Positions 1 to 5,943 of a stretch of 5,943 nt of DNA are shown in pieces. This DNA comes from UBA6901 sp964355495. Lineage in GTDB: Bacteria > Pseudomonadota > Gammaproteobacteria > Acidiferrobacterales > UBA6901. The DNA lies in contig CAYHES010000160.1 in the NCBI GenBank assembly GCA_964355495.1, positions 1 through 5,943 on the forward strand. Reading direction: 5' to 3'. Below the pieces are notes generated by a model. It ran no database searches and was not told the DNA's origin. It saw nothing but the letters and a program-made list of their open reading frames with translations. The position numbers and the translations under genes were made by a program. The first letter of the stretch is position 1, and each line of letters begins with the position of its first letter.

Positions 1-1082
1 GCGCCACGCTCACCAGCGCCGAGAGCGAGGAGATCGGCCACATGCTGATCGCCGAGCGCCATGGTCTGTTCGATGCGTTGTTCGCCAGCCACCCGCCGAT
101 CCTCGAACGCATCCGCACCCTCGAACCGTCCTTCGACCCCGCCGAACTGGAACAGATCCGCCTCGCGCCGATGACATCGGGTACACCATCGCCACCGGCG
201 CCGGCACCGCTCTCGCAGGCGGCGCAACTGGCGCTGCTGCCGCTGTCGGTCATTGCCACCATCGGCAATCCCGGCACGGCGCAGCTCACGGCGGCCATGC
301 AGCGGCGCAGCGAACTACCTCCGGCACTGCGCGAAGCAGCACACTCACCGCAGGATGCGCTGGCCGTGGTGCTGGCCGTGGTATTAAGCCGGGAGACGCT
401 CACGCGCGAACGCCAGATCGCGCATCTGCGCACGCGCATCAAGCTGGCGCCCGACGCGTTCGCGCGCCTCGAGGCGCTGGCCAGCCACGGCGCGCGCCTC
501 GCGCCGGCGCTGCGCCTGCCGCTGCTCGAAATCGCCTTCCCGGCGCTGCGCCAGCGCCCGCCCGAGCAACTGCGCGCGCTGGCAATACTGGTCGACGAAC
601 TGCTGCGTCTGGATGGCCAGGTGAGCGTACTGGATTACGCGCTCGGCCGGCTGTTGCGCGTGCAGCTCAGCGAGGCCCTGACACCGCGCGCCGGCCGGCC
701 GTCACAGCGCGCGCCCAAGCTGCATGCCCTGCGCACCGAAACACAAACCCTGTTTGTGGTCATGGCCCGGGCGGGTCACGACGACGAGCGCAGTGCGCGT
801 GCCGCTTTCGATGCCGGCATGCGCCGGCTGCTGCCGATGGCTCCGCCTGACTATGTAACGCCGTCAGTGAATGAGGCTTCAGTCACTATCGCAGCACTCG
901 ATCATGCTCTCAGCCGCCTTGATGCTTTGCCGCCGGCCATCAAGCAAGCGCTCATCGAGGCGCTGGTGCTGACGATCGCGCACGACCGGCAAGTGACACT
1001 CGGCGAAGCGGAGCTGTTGCGCGTGGTGTGCGCCAGCCTGCACTGCCCGCTGCCGCCGCTGGTCGCCGACGCGGCCGACTAA
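1..1082 (+). CDS. M48-family metallopeptidase, C-terminal part (5' end off-window)
   Basis: The reading frame is open from base 3, giving 359 visible residues and a TAA stop at 1080-1082. The ATG at base 42 is internal, because coding-like sequence continues upstream of it. The first visible residues hold the signature that closes the peptidase domain of HtpX/Ste24-like M48 proteins: SEEIGHML, then LFASHPPILERIRTLEP (about residues 24-40). In this family the zinc-binding HExxH and any N-terminal membrane segments lie upstream, so they are not in this window. After a Pro/Ala-rich linker comes a long, mostly helical Ala/Leu-rich region ending in an ELLRVVCASLHCPLPP segment. That extension is typical of large proteobacterial membrane M48 peptidases, which are thought to act in envelope protein quality control; the substrate is unknown. 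The family is clear. Catalytic competence cannot be judged from this fragment. A repeat element begins one base after the stop. Confidence 0.85.
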   Translation, partial: ATLTSAESEEIGHMLIAERHGLFDALFASHPPILERIRTLEPSFDPAELEQIRLAPMTSGTPSPPAPAPLSQAAQLALLPLSVIATIGNPGTAQLTAAMQRRSELPPALREAAHSPQDALAVVLAVVLSRETLTRERQIAHLRTRIKLAPDAFARLEALASHGARLAPALRLPLLEIAFPALRQRPPEQLRALAILVDELLRLDGQVSVLDYALGRLLRVQLSEALTPRAGRPSQRAPKLHALRTETQTLFVVMARAGHDDERSARAAFDAGMRRLLPMAPPDYVTPSVNEASVTIAALDHALSRLDALPPAIKQALIEALVLTIAHDRQVTLGEAELLRVVCASLHCPLPPLVADAAD

Positions 1083-1104
1083 CAGGCTATTGAAAAAAGG
1101 CTTC

Positions 1105-1131
1105 GTCACACCGGCGAAAGCCGGTGTCCAG
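1105..1131 (+). repeat. REP-like palindromic unit, left copy
   Basis: This 27-bp unit runs from GTCA to TCCAG. It contains a perfect 8-bp stem, ACACCGGC (1108-1115) with GCCGGTGT (1120-1127), closed by a GAAA tetraloop at 1116-1119. It matches the reverse complement of the unit at 1160-1186 at 22 of 27 positions. Two of the differences are paired changes that preserve the stem. Confidence 0.8.
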
Positions 1132-1159
1132 AATTTGGTTGCGATGCAGTATCGACATC

Positions 1160-1186
1160 CTGGATTCCGGCCTTCGCCGGAATGAC
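1160..1186 (-). repeat. REP-like palindromic unit, right inverted copy
   Basis: This is the inverted partner of the unit at 1105-1131. It has a perfect 8-bp stem, ATTCCGGC (1164-1171) with GCCGGAAT (1176-1183), and a CTTC loop that reads GAAG on the minus strand. It belongs to the widespread proteobacterial class read as ATTCCGGCGAAGGCCGGAAT. The inverted pairing with the left unit resembles REP doublets (REPINs). Confidence 0.8.
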
Positions 1187-1237
1187 GGAGGTTGATGTTT
1201 CGATACATTTTTCAACAACCTTTGAAGCGCAATTCCC

Positions 1238-1771
<534 letters not shown>

Positions 1772-1807
1772 TTGTCTTCCGTCGCAGGATGCATACCCCT
1801 AATAATT

Positions 1808-1832
1808 TAGGGTGGGGCCCTGCCCCACCCTA
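1808..1832. repeat. Perfect 11-bp stem hairpin (GGGTGGGGC family), possible greB 3' structure
   Basis: TAGGGTGGGGC at 1808-1818 pairs perfectly with GCCCCACCCTA at 1822-1832 across a CCT loop, starting 36 nt after the greB stop. It resembles dispersed GTAGGGTGGG-type repeats of proteobacteria. There is no T tract on the plus strand after it, so it is not a canonical intrinsic terminator. It could still stabilise the mRNA 3' end or assist termination. Confidence 0.6.
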
Positions 1833-1839
1833 CAACTGT

Positions 1840-1857
1840 CCATGGGGAAACCCATGG
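1840..1857. repeat. Perfect 7-bp stem hairpin with GAAA tetraloop
   Basis: CCATGGG at 1840-1846 pairs with CCCATGG at 1851-1857 around a GAAA loop at 1847-1850, a stable GNRA class in RNA. It begins seven bases after the preceding hairpin, so the two may form a tandem structure in a greB read-through transcript. No T tract follows. Confidence 0.55.
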
Positions 1858-2035
1858 TGCTGCATCATGGCGATTCACTATTCGGCCGCCGGCCGTTAAA
1901 CTGCGGCCGTCCATCTGTACCTCCGCACAGCGGCGAACTTTTCCCAAATCCTCGACTCTACCAATAGCTGCTGTCCGTGGACTTTGGCGGGCGCGACTTT
2001 AAGAAGAAGACACCACAGAGGCGGTCATGTCACAT

Positions 2036-2040
2036 GGGAG
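2036..2040 (+). promoter_or_regulatory. Ribosome binding site of the glycosyltransferase gene
   Basis: GGGAG lies five bases before the ATG at 2046. It is the best Shine-Dalgarno match among three in-frame start candidates: GTG 1977, ATG 2034 and ATG 2046. ATG 2034 has only AGAGG, 12 bases upstream, and GTG 1977 has none. This decides the start chosen. Confidence 0.55.
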
Positions 2041-2045
2041 ATTTC

Positions 2046-3392
2046 ATGTCATTGTCAAAAACCATAGCAACCCCGATCTTCGGTGAGCTACCGTCCGATC
2101 GGTGGGACAAGTTCCTACGCGTGTCCATTCTCGCGTCGCTGGCCATGATTCTCTATGCCTGCATCGTGAGCGACGCCTTCGAGCCATGGACACAGCTCAT
2201 CGAACGGCATGAGTGGGCGGCATTCATCGCCCGCCCCAGCGCCATCTGGCTGGCCACCGGTATCACGCTGCTCCTGTTCCGGACCCTACTGTGGTATCGC
2301 TATCGCCCGATGCCGCCGGCCACGCCGGAAGACGCCCCACTGTTGACCGTCATCATCCCGGCCTACAACGAAGGCGCGATGGTCGCGCAGGCCATCGAGT
2401 CCGTGGCCGCCGCACACTATCCGCGCGAGCGGCTGGAGATCATCGCCGTGGACGACGGCAGTGTCGATAACACCTGGCACTACATTCAGCTCGCCGCCGC
2501 GCGCTACCCGAACCTTGTGAGCACAGTGCACTTCGGCAGGAACAAGGGCAAGCGCGCCGCGCTCGAAGCCGGCATCCGTCGCGCGCGCGGCGCGGTGCTG
2601 GTGACCATCGATTCAGATAGCGTCATCGAACCCGAAGCGCTGCTCGCCATCGCCGGGCCATTTCGCGACCCGCGCATCGGCGCGGTTGCCGGCCGTGTCG
2701 GTGTACTCAACCGGCAAGACGGCCTGATCCCGCGCATGCTGCACGTGCGCTTCATCCTTTCCTTCGATTTCCTGCGTGCCGCGCAATCCGTGTTTCGCAC
2801 GGTGTATTGCACGCCGGGCGCGCTTTCGGCATATCGCGCCGACGTCGTGCACCACGTGCTCGACCGCTGGATGCAGCAGACCTTCCTTGGTGTCCGCAGC
2901 GACATCGGCGAGGATCGGGCAATGACCAATTACATCCTCGAACAGGGCTACGACACGGTCTATCAACGTTCGGCCAGCGTCCACACCACCGTGCCAGTGA
3001 CCTACGACAAGCTGTGCAAAATGTACATGCGCTGGGATCGCAGTTTTCTGCGCGAGGAATGGCGCTTTGCGCGCATTGTCTGGAAACGTCCGTGGCGCTG
3101 GCGGGCGATTGCGCTGGTCGATACCCTGGTGACCAACCTGCGCTACCCGGTGATCTACGCTTCGATGGGATTACTGGTCCTGGGCATTGCCGAAGATCCG
3201 GAAACCCTGCTGCGGATCCTGTTCGCCATCGGCCTCATGGCGCTGCTCTATACACTCTATTACCTGCGCAGCCAGCGCTCGCTCGACTTCGTCTACGGAA
3301 TCGCGTATTCATACTTCGCGTTTTTCGCGCTCACCTGGATCTTCCCATACGCATTGCTGACCGTCCGTACGCGCGGTTGGCTGACGCGTTGA
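2046..3392 (+). CDS. Membrane family 2 glycosyltransferase, processive polysaccharide synthase type (hyaluronan synthase/NodC/PgaC-like)
   Basis: The 448-residue product (numbered from ATG 2046) should be an inner-membrane enzyme that builds a polysaccharide from nucleotide sugars. Two N-terminal membrane segments (about 24-43 and 63-83) precede a cytosolic GT-A domain from about 98. That domain has VIIPAYNE (102-109), VDDGS (135-139) for UDP binding, the metal-binding DSD of IDSDS (D189, D191), and GEDRAMTNY (288-296), which carries the catalytic-base Asp. Next comes MYMRWDRSFLRE (326-337), at the position of QxxRW in processive GT2 enzymes; here the Gln is replaced by Met. Three more hydrophobic segments follow (about 355-382, 387-409, 413-442). 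GEDR...TVYQ followed by RWxxSFxRE most resembles hyaluronan and chitooligosaccharide synthases, but donor sugar and product cannot be deduced. No export or modification genes are adjacent. Translation from GTG 1977 would add 23 residues. The product converges with the kinase gene across 44 bp. Confidence 0.88.
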   Translation: MSLSKTIATPIFGELPSDRWDKFLRVSILASLAMILYACIVSDAFEPWTQLIERHEWAAFIARPSAIWLATGITLLLFRTLLWYRYRPMPPATPEDAPLLTVIIPAYNEGAMVAQAIESVAAAHYPRERLEIIAVDDGSVDNTWHYIQLAAARYPNLVSTVHFGRNKGKRAALEAGIRRARGAVLVTIDSDSVIEPEALLAIAGPFRDPRIGAVAGRVGVLNRQDGLIPRMLHVRFILSFDFLRAAQSVFRTVYCTPGALSAYRADVVHHVLDRWMQQTFLGVRSDIGEDRAMTNYILEQGYDTVYQRSASVHTTVPVTYDKLCKMYMRWDRSFLREEWRFARIVWKRPWRWRAIALVDTLVTNLRYPVIYASMGLLVLGIAEDPETLLRILFAIGLMALLYTLYYLRSQRSLDFVYGIAYSYFAFFALTWIFPYALLTVRTRGWLTR

Positions 3393-3436
3393 AGGGTGCT
3401 CGGTATCGGGCGACCCGCCCTGCATAACTGATCTCG

Positions 3437-5629
3437 CTAATGCCAGAGCGTGAGCTTGCCGTCGGCACCGGCGGCGGCGATCTGTTGCCCGTCCGGCGTC
3501 AGCACGAGCGCATAGGTCTGGTGGTTGGCGCCTTCGTAACGCCGCGCCAGTTTCGCGGTCTCCACTTCCCAAAGCTGCAATGACGCGTCCGACCCGGCCA
3601 CGATCAGCCACTTGCTGTCCGGACTGAAAGCGACGGCGTGCACCGTGTCCGGCGCCTGCGGCAGAACGCGATCCGCGCGCTTGCCGCTCACGTCCCAGAG
3701 ATTCAGGAGACCCTGTTCACCGCCGGCGGCAAACCACTTGCCGTCCGGCGAATAGGCGAGTGTCGACAGAGGCTGATCGCGCGTCGGCACGTAGGCGATG
3801 TCGCGCAGATTCACCAGCTCCCAGTAGCGGATACCGCCGGCGGCGTCGCTGACGGCCAGCGTGTTACCACCCGGCGCGAACGCGAGCGCCAGCGGCTCGT
3901 TCGCCGGCTTGCTGAGGTCGCGCAACATCTGGCCGCTGTCCACGTCCCACAGAATCGCCGTCTGATCGCGACTCGCTGAAGCCAGGCGCTTGCCGTCCGG
4001 CGCAAACGCGAGTGCGATGATCGCATCCAGATGGCCAGGCAACTCGCCAAGAAAGGTGTGCTTCTCGACATCCCAGATCTGAATGCTGTGGTTCTCGGCA
4101 CTGAACGCCAACCGCCGGCCATCGGGTGAGGCCGCGACAGCGCCGGGCACGCCGAGGGCGGCGCTGTAGGTGCGCACCAGTGCACCGCTTGCGGCATTGC
4201 GCAACTGGACAGTGCCATCATCCATGGCCACGGCCAGCATGGCCCCGTCTTGCAGGATCGCCAGCGACACCGCCGGGGCCGGCAGGGTAATGGTGCCGAC
4301 GAGGCTCTTGCCGGCTTCAAATACCGGAGCGGGTTTCCCGTCCTCGGGTTTCGGCGCCGGCGCCGCGCGCGCCACTGCCTGCAACGCCGCAGGCGGCGGC
4401 ATGTATTCCGGTGGACGCGTGATGCCCAGCACGTTTTCCTCGAGATAACGCTGGGTTTTCTTGCCGGATACGACGGCGGCCGACAGGAAGCGATCGAGGT
4501 AGTCGTATTCCTCGCCCTCCGCGAGGTGGCCGGTGGCGTGCATGCCACGGACGGAAACCAGCAGCAGCACGGCTATAAAAACCGAGAGCACCAGAAGTTT
4601 CTCGAGTGGGCCGCGTGGAATAATGCGCTTGCGCTTGTCCTCCTCGCCGGTGAACAGGCCGATGAATCCCTTGCCACTGCTGAAAATACTGGCGTTGGAT
4701 TTCGGGCGCGCGTCCGCGGCATTCATGCTCTTGCCCATCAGGCCGTTTTGCAGTGCGTATGCCGAGGGCGGCCGGTCTTCGGACTTGAGTTGCAGGGCGG
4801 CATCCACGCATTCGCGGATGTGGCGGCTGTAGAGCGGGCGCTCGAAACGCATGGCCGGCACGAGCGGGTCCATGTGTAATTTCCTCAGGCCGTTCTCGCG
4901 CTCGCGTGCATCCACCGGCTCCTGACCGGTGATGCAGCGATAGAGCGTCGCGCCCATGGAGTAGACATCCGCGCCGGGACCGAGGTCGCCGTGCCCCGGA
5001 TATTGTTCGAGCGCGGCGTAACCCGGCGTGAGCGCGACCTTCTGGCTGCGGTTGGCGGTGGAGCGCTGACGCGTCGAACCAAAGTCGATGAGCATGGGCA
5101 CGCCGTTGCGGCGCAGATAAATATTGTCCGGCTTGATGTCGAGGTGCAGCAGCCCGGCGGCGTGCACCGCCTGCAAGCCGTTGAGCACCGGCAGGAACAC
5201 GTTGAGCAGCAGCGGTTCGCTCAGAAATCCGCCGTGGCGCGCGAGGAAGCCGGACAGGCTTTCGCCCTCTTCGTACTCCATCGCCATGTACGCCGTGCCG
5301 TTCGCCTCCAGGAAACGCAACACGCGCACGATGTTGGTGTGTTTGAACTGGGCGAGCGCGCGCGCCTCCTTCAGGAACTCCTGCAGGCCCCAGCGATAAT
5401 TTTCGGCGTCGCCGGTGTCGCCGCCGCTGTTCGGCCGAATGGTGTTGGTGCTGTCGCGCTGCGCGTAGGCGTGCGGAAAGTATTCCTTGAGCGCGACCAG
5501 CGAGCCGAGACGGGTATCGCGCGCCAGATAGGTGATGCCAAAGCCGCCGATGCCCAGCACGCTCTGGATGACATATTCCTCAAGCCGGGAATTGACCGGG
5601 AGCGTGTTGCTGGATTGTGCGACGGACAT
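3437..5629 (-). CDS. Transmembrane Ser/Thr protein kinase with C-terminal seven-bladed WD40 propeller
   Basis: The 730-residue protein starts with a Hanks-type kinase domain (about 17-295). It has the glycine loop GIGGFGITY (26-34), the ATP lysine K48 in the VALKEYFP motif of a proteobacterial kinase class, and E88 as the likely helix-C partner. The catalytic loop is HLDIKPDNI (162-170; D164, K166, N169), followed by the metal-binding DFG (182-184). The APE equivalent is ALE (206-208), with D221 and R286 as the later conserved residues. HLD replaces HRD, making it a non-RD kinase. After a basic DKRKR (331-335) comes one membrane segment (about 342-361) and an Ala/Pro-rich linker. Seven WD40-like blades follow (about 443-730), several with SPDGK turns and xxLWD/xxLWE ends. 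Basic residues before the membrane segment suggest a cytosolic kinase and a periplasmic propeller. ATG 5629 lacks a clear Shine-Dalgarno, but no other ATG precedes the kinase domain. The ligand or partner of the propeller and the kinase substrates are unknown. Confidence 0.93.
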   Translation of the reverse strand: MSVAQSSNTLPVNSRLEEYVIQSVLGIGGFGITYLARDTRLGSLVALKEYFPHAYAQRDSTNTIRPNSGGDTGDAENYRWGLQEFLKEARALAQFKHTNIVRVLRFLEANGTAYMAMEYEEGESLSGFLARHGGFLSEPLLLNVFLPVLNGLQAVHAAGLLHLDIKPDNIYLRRNGVPMLIDFGSTRQRSTANRSQKVALTPGYAALEQYPGHGDLGPGADVYSMGATLYRCITGQEPVDARERENGLRKLHMDPLVPAMRFERPLYSRHIRECVDAALQLKSEDRPPSAYALQNGLMGKSMNAADARPKSNASIFSSGKGFIGLFTGEEDKRKRIIPRGPLEKLLVLSVFIAVLLLVSVRGMHATGHLAEGEEYDYLDRFLSAAVVSGKKTQRYLEENVLGITRPPEYMPPPAALQAVARAAPAPKPEDGKPAPVFEAGKSLVGTITLPAPAVSLAILQDGAMLAVAMDDGTVQLRNAASGALVRTYSAALGVPGAVAASPDGRRLAFSAENHSIQIWDVEKHTFLGELPGHLDAIIALAFAPDGKRLASASRDQTAILWDVDSGQMLRDLSKPANEPLALAFAPGGNTLAVSDAAGGIRYWELVNLRDIAYVPTRDQPLSTLAYSPDGKWFAAGGEQGLLNLWDVSGKRADRVLPQAPDTVHAVAFSPDSKWLIVAGSDASLQLWEVETAKLARRYEGANHQTYALVLTPDGQQIAAAGADGKLTLWH

Positions 5630-5726
5630 GGCGTGCGTGGCTGTGGTGCGCCGGGACGGGAAGACGCCCGTTCCGGCGAAGCTGTGAATTCGGTATCCCC
5701 TGTTAGAAAGTTAGCTGCTCCCGGGT

Positions 5727-5738
5727 CAGTTGCAACTG
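5727..5738. promoter_or_regulatory. Perfect 12-bp palindrome upstream of the kinase gene, possible operator
   Basis: CAGTTGCAACTG is its own reverse complement. It lies about 98-109 bp upstream of the kinase start codon. A weak -35-like TTGCAA on the minus strand falls inside it. The regulator is unknown and the function is inferred only from symmetry and position. Confidence 0.3.
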
Positions 5739-5766
5739 GGCACTATCCGGTAATGCGCCAGAATGT

Positions 5767-5778
5767 GCGCCATGGCGC
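5767..5778. promoter_or_regulatory. Second perfect 12-bp palindrome upstream of the kinase gene
   Basis: GCGCCATGGCGC is its own reverse complement. Its centre lies exactly 40 bp from the centre of the palindrome at 5727-5738, close to four helical turns. Its sequence differs from the first, so the two are not copies of one operator. It may be chance in GC-rich DNA. Confidence 0.22.
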
Positions 5779-5801
5779 GAAATGCTGCGGATTTCATTTT
5801 A

Positions 5802-5901
5802 TCCCTCCCCCTTCAAGGGGGAGGTTGGGAGGGGGATGGGTGAGTTGCGCTTGTCGAGGCCACCCCATCCCCACCCTGGCCCTCCCCTTGAAGGGGAGGG
5901 A
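5802..5901. repeat. Large imperfect inverted repeat with two C/G-rich hairpins (MITE/REP-doublet-like)
   Basis: The left arm has a stem CCTCCCCC (5804-5811) with GGGGGAGG (5817-5824) around TTCAA. The right arm has CCCTCCCC (5880-5887) with GGGGAGGG (5893-5900) around TTGAA. Beyond the hairpins the arms still match in inverted orientation: GGGAGGGGGATGGGTG on the left against CACCCCATCCCCACCC on the right. Each arm is therefore about 40-45 bp, and the whole can fold into one long stem or two hairpins. CCCTCCCCTTGAAGGGGAGGG-type repeats are scattered in many proteobacterial genomes. There is no coding capacity and no clear target duplication. Confidence 0.7.
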
Positions 5902-5943
5902 ATGTCACATTGAGACGGATTTACCTGAACTCGACCGCCGCAT

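Larger units (their letters stand above)
1084..1221. mobile_element. MITE-like element with terminal inverted repeats and two inverted REP-like hairpins
   Basis: The ends are imperfect 14-bp inverted repeats: AGGCTATTGAAAAA at 1084-1097 and the reverse complement of AGGTTGTTGAAAAA at 1208-1221, matching at 12 of 14 positions. Between them lie two 27-bp REP-like units in opposite orientation. The element is about 138 bp and has no transposase gene, so it would have to be moved in trans. It fills nearly all the space between the M48 stop codon and greB. No convincing target-site duplication is seen. Translated on the minus strand, the right unit gives the VIPAKAGIQ-type peptide often seen in spurious ORFs from such repeats. 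Classification as a MITE is inferred from structure only. Confidence 0.7.
1772..2045. other. Gene-free spacer between greB and the glycosyltransferase gene
   Basis: No supported coding sequence lies here. The left half contains two strong hairpins at 1808-1832 and 1840-1857. The right half has several CGGCCG palindromes (about 1883-1909) and ends in the ribosome binding site for the glycosyltransferase. I looked for a sigma70-type promoter between 1860 and 2030 and found no convincing -35/-10 pair. A weak open stretch continues the glycosyltransferase frame upstream to a GTG at 1977, but it is low in conserved content. Confidence 0.6.
5630..5943. other. Gene-free region upstream of the kinase gene
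   Basis: I find no supported gene in these 314 bases on either strand. The part nearest the kinase (5630-5700) would be its leader. It is followed by two 12-bp palindromes at 5727-5738 and 5767-5778, then a C/G-rich inverted repeat at 5802-5901. The last 40 bases show nothing recognisable. Confidence 0.6.

Noticed and set aside
1977..2045. N-terminal extension of the glycosyltransferase from GTG 1977
   Set aside because: No ribosome binding site precedes it and the added residues are basic with no family match. ATG 2046 has GGGAG at good spacing.
3408..3420. GGGCG-ACC-CGCCC hairpin in the gap between the convergent genes, as a bidirectional terminator
   Set aside because: The stem is only 5 bp and no T tract follows on either strand, so it does not support a terminator call.
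3738..4001. Repeated CTTGCCGTCCGGCG segments as possible DNA repeats
   Set aside because: They fall at the SPDGK turns of separate WD40 blades and reflect internal protein repeats, not an inserted element.
4317..4811. Open frames of 160-250 codons inside the kinase gene, for example 3811-4548 and 4317-4811 on the minus strand and 4250-4879 on the plus strand
   Set aside because: All overlap a strongly supported kinase-WD40 frame, are low-complexity Arg/Ala/His-rich, and show no family signature.
5705..5736. Minus-strand TTGCAA and TAACTT, 16 bases apart, as a kinase promoter
   Set aside because: The -10 matches the consensus at only half the positions and the -35 at four of six, which is too weak to annotate.
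5941..5943. CAT at the window end as the start codon of a further minus-strand gene
   Set aside because: Read on the minus strand, this ATG reaches a stop after twelve codons, so no gene is supported.

Overview
The window comes from a GC-rich bacterial chromosome, most likely a beta- or gammaproteobacterium. The evidence is a GreB-type elongation factor close to the proteobacterial form, the C-terminal extension of an M48 peptidase, and several short palindromic repeat families of kinds common in those classes. The species cannot be named from the sequence alone.

Layout: (1) 1-1082, plus strand, the 3' part of a gene for an M48-family metallopeptidase, with the catalytic part off-window. (2) 1084-1221, a MITE-like element with terminal inverted repeats and two inverted REP-like hairpins. 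It starts one base after the peptidase stop codon and ends 16 bases before the next gene. (3) 1238-1771, plus strand, greB, which carries an apparent 9-codon in-frame repeat insertion in its C-terminal domain. (4) 1772-2045, a gene-free stretch with two adjacent perfect hairpins. (5) 2046-3392, plus strand, a membrane-embedded family 2 glycosyltransferase of the hyaluronan synthase/NodC/PgaC type. (6) 3437-5629, minus strand, a transmembrane Hanks-type Ser/Thr kinase with a C-terminal seven-bladed WD40 propeller, convergent with the glycosyltransferase. (7) 5630-5943, a gene-free region with two 12-bp perfect palindromes whose centres are 40 bp apart, then a large imperfect inverted repeat built from two C/G-rich hairpins.

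The genes do not form one obvious pathway. The peptidase and greB are co-oriented housekeeping or quality-control genes separated by a repeat element. The glycosyltransferase and the kinase converge with a 44-bp gap and are not co-transcribed. A functional link, such as kinase control of an exopolysaccharide synthase, is only a guess from proximity.

No clearly new multi-gene system is visible. The unusual points are the density of distinct palindromic repeat families, one of which has apparently been domesticated inside the greB reading frame; the non-RD kinase with a probable periplasmic propeller; and a glycosyltransferase whose QxxRW motif has lost its glutamine.
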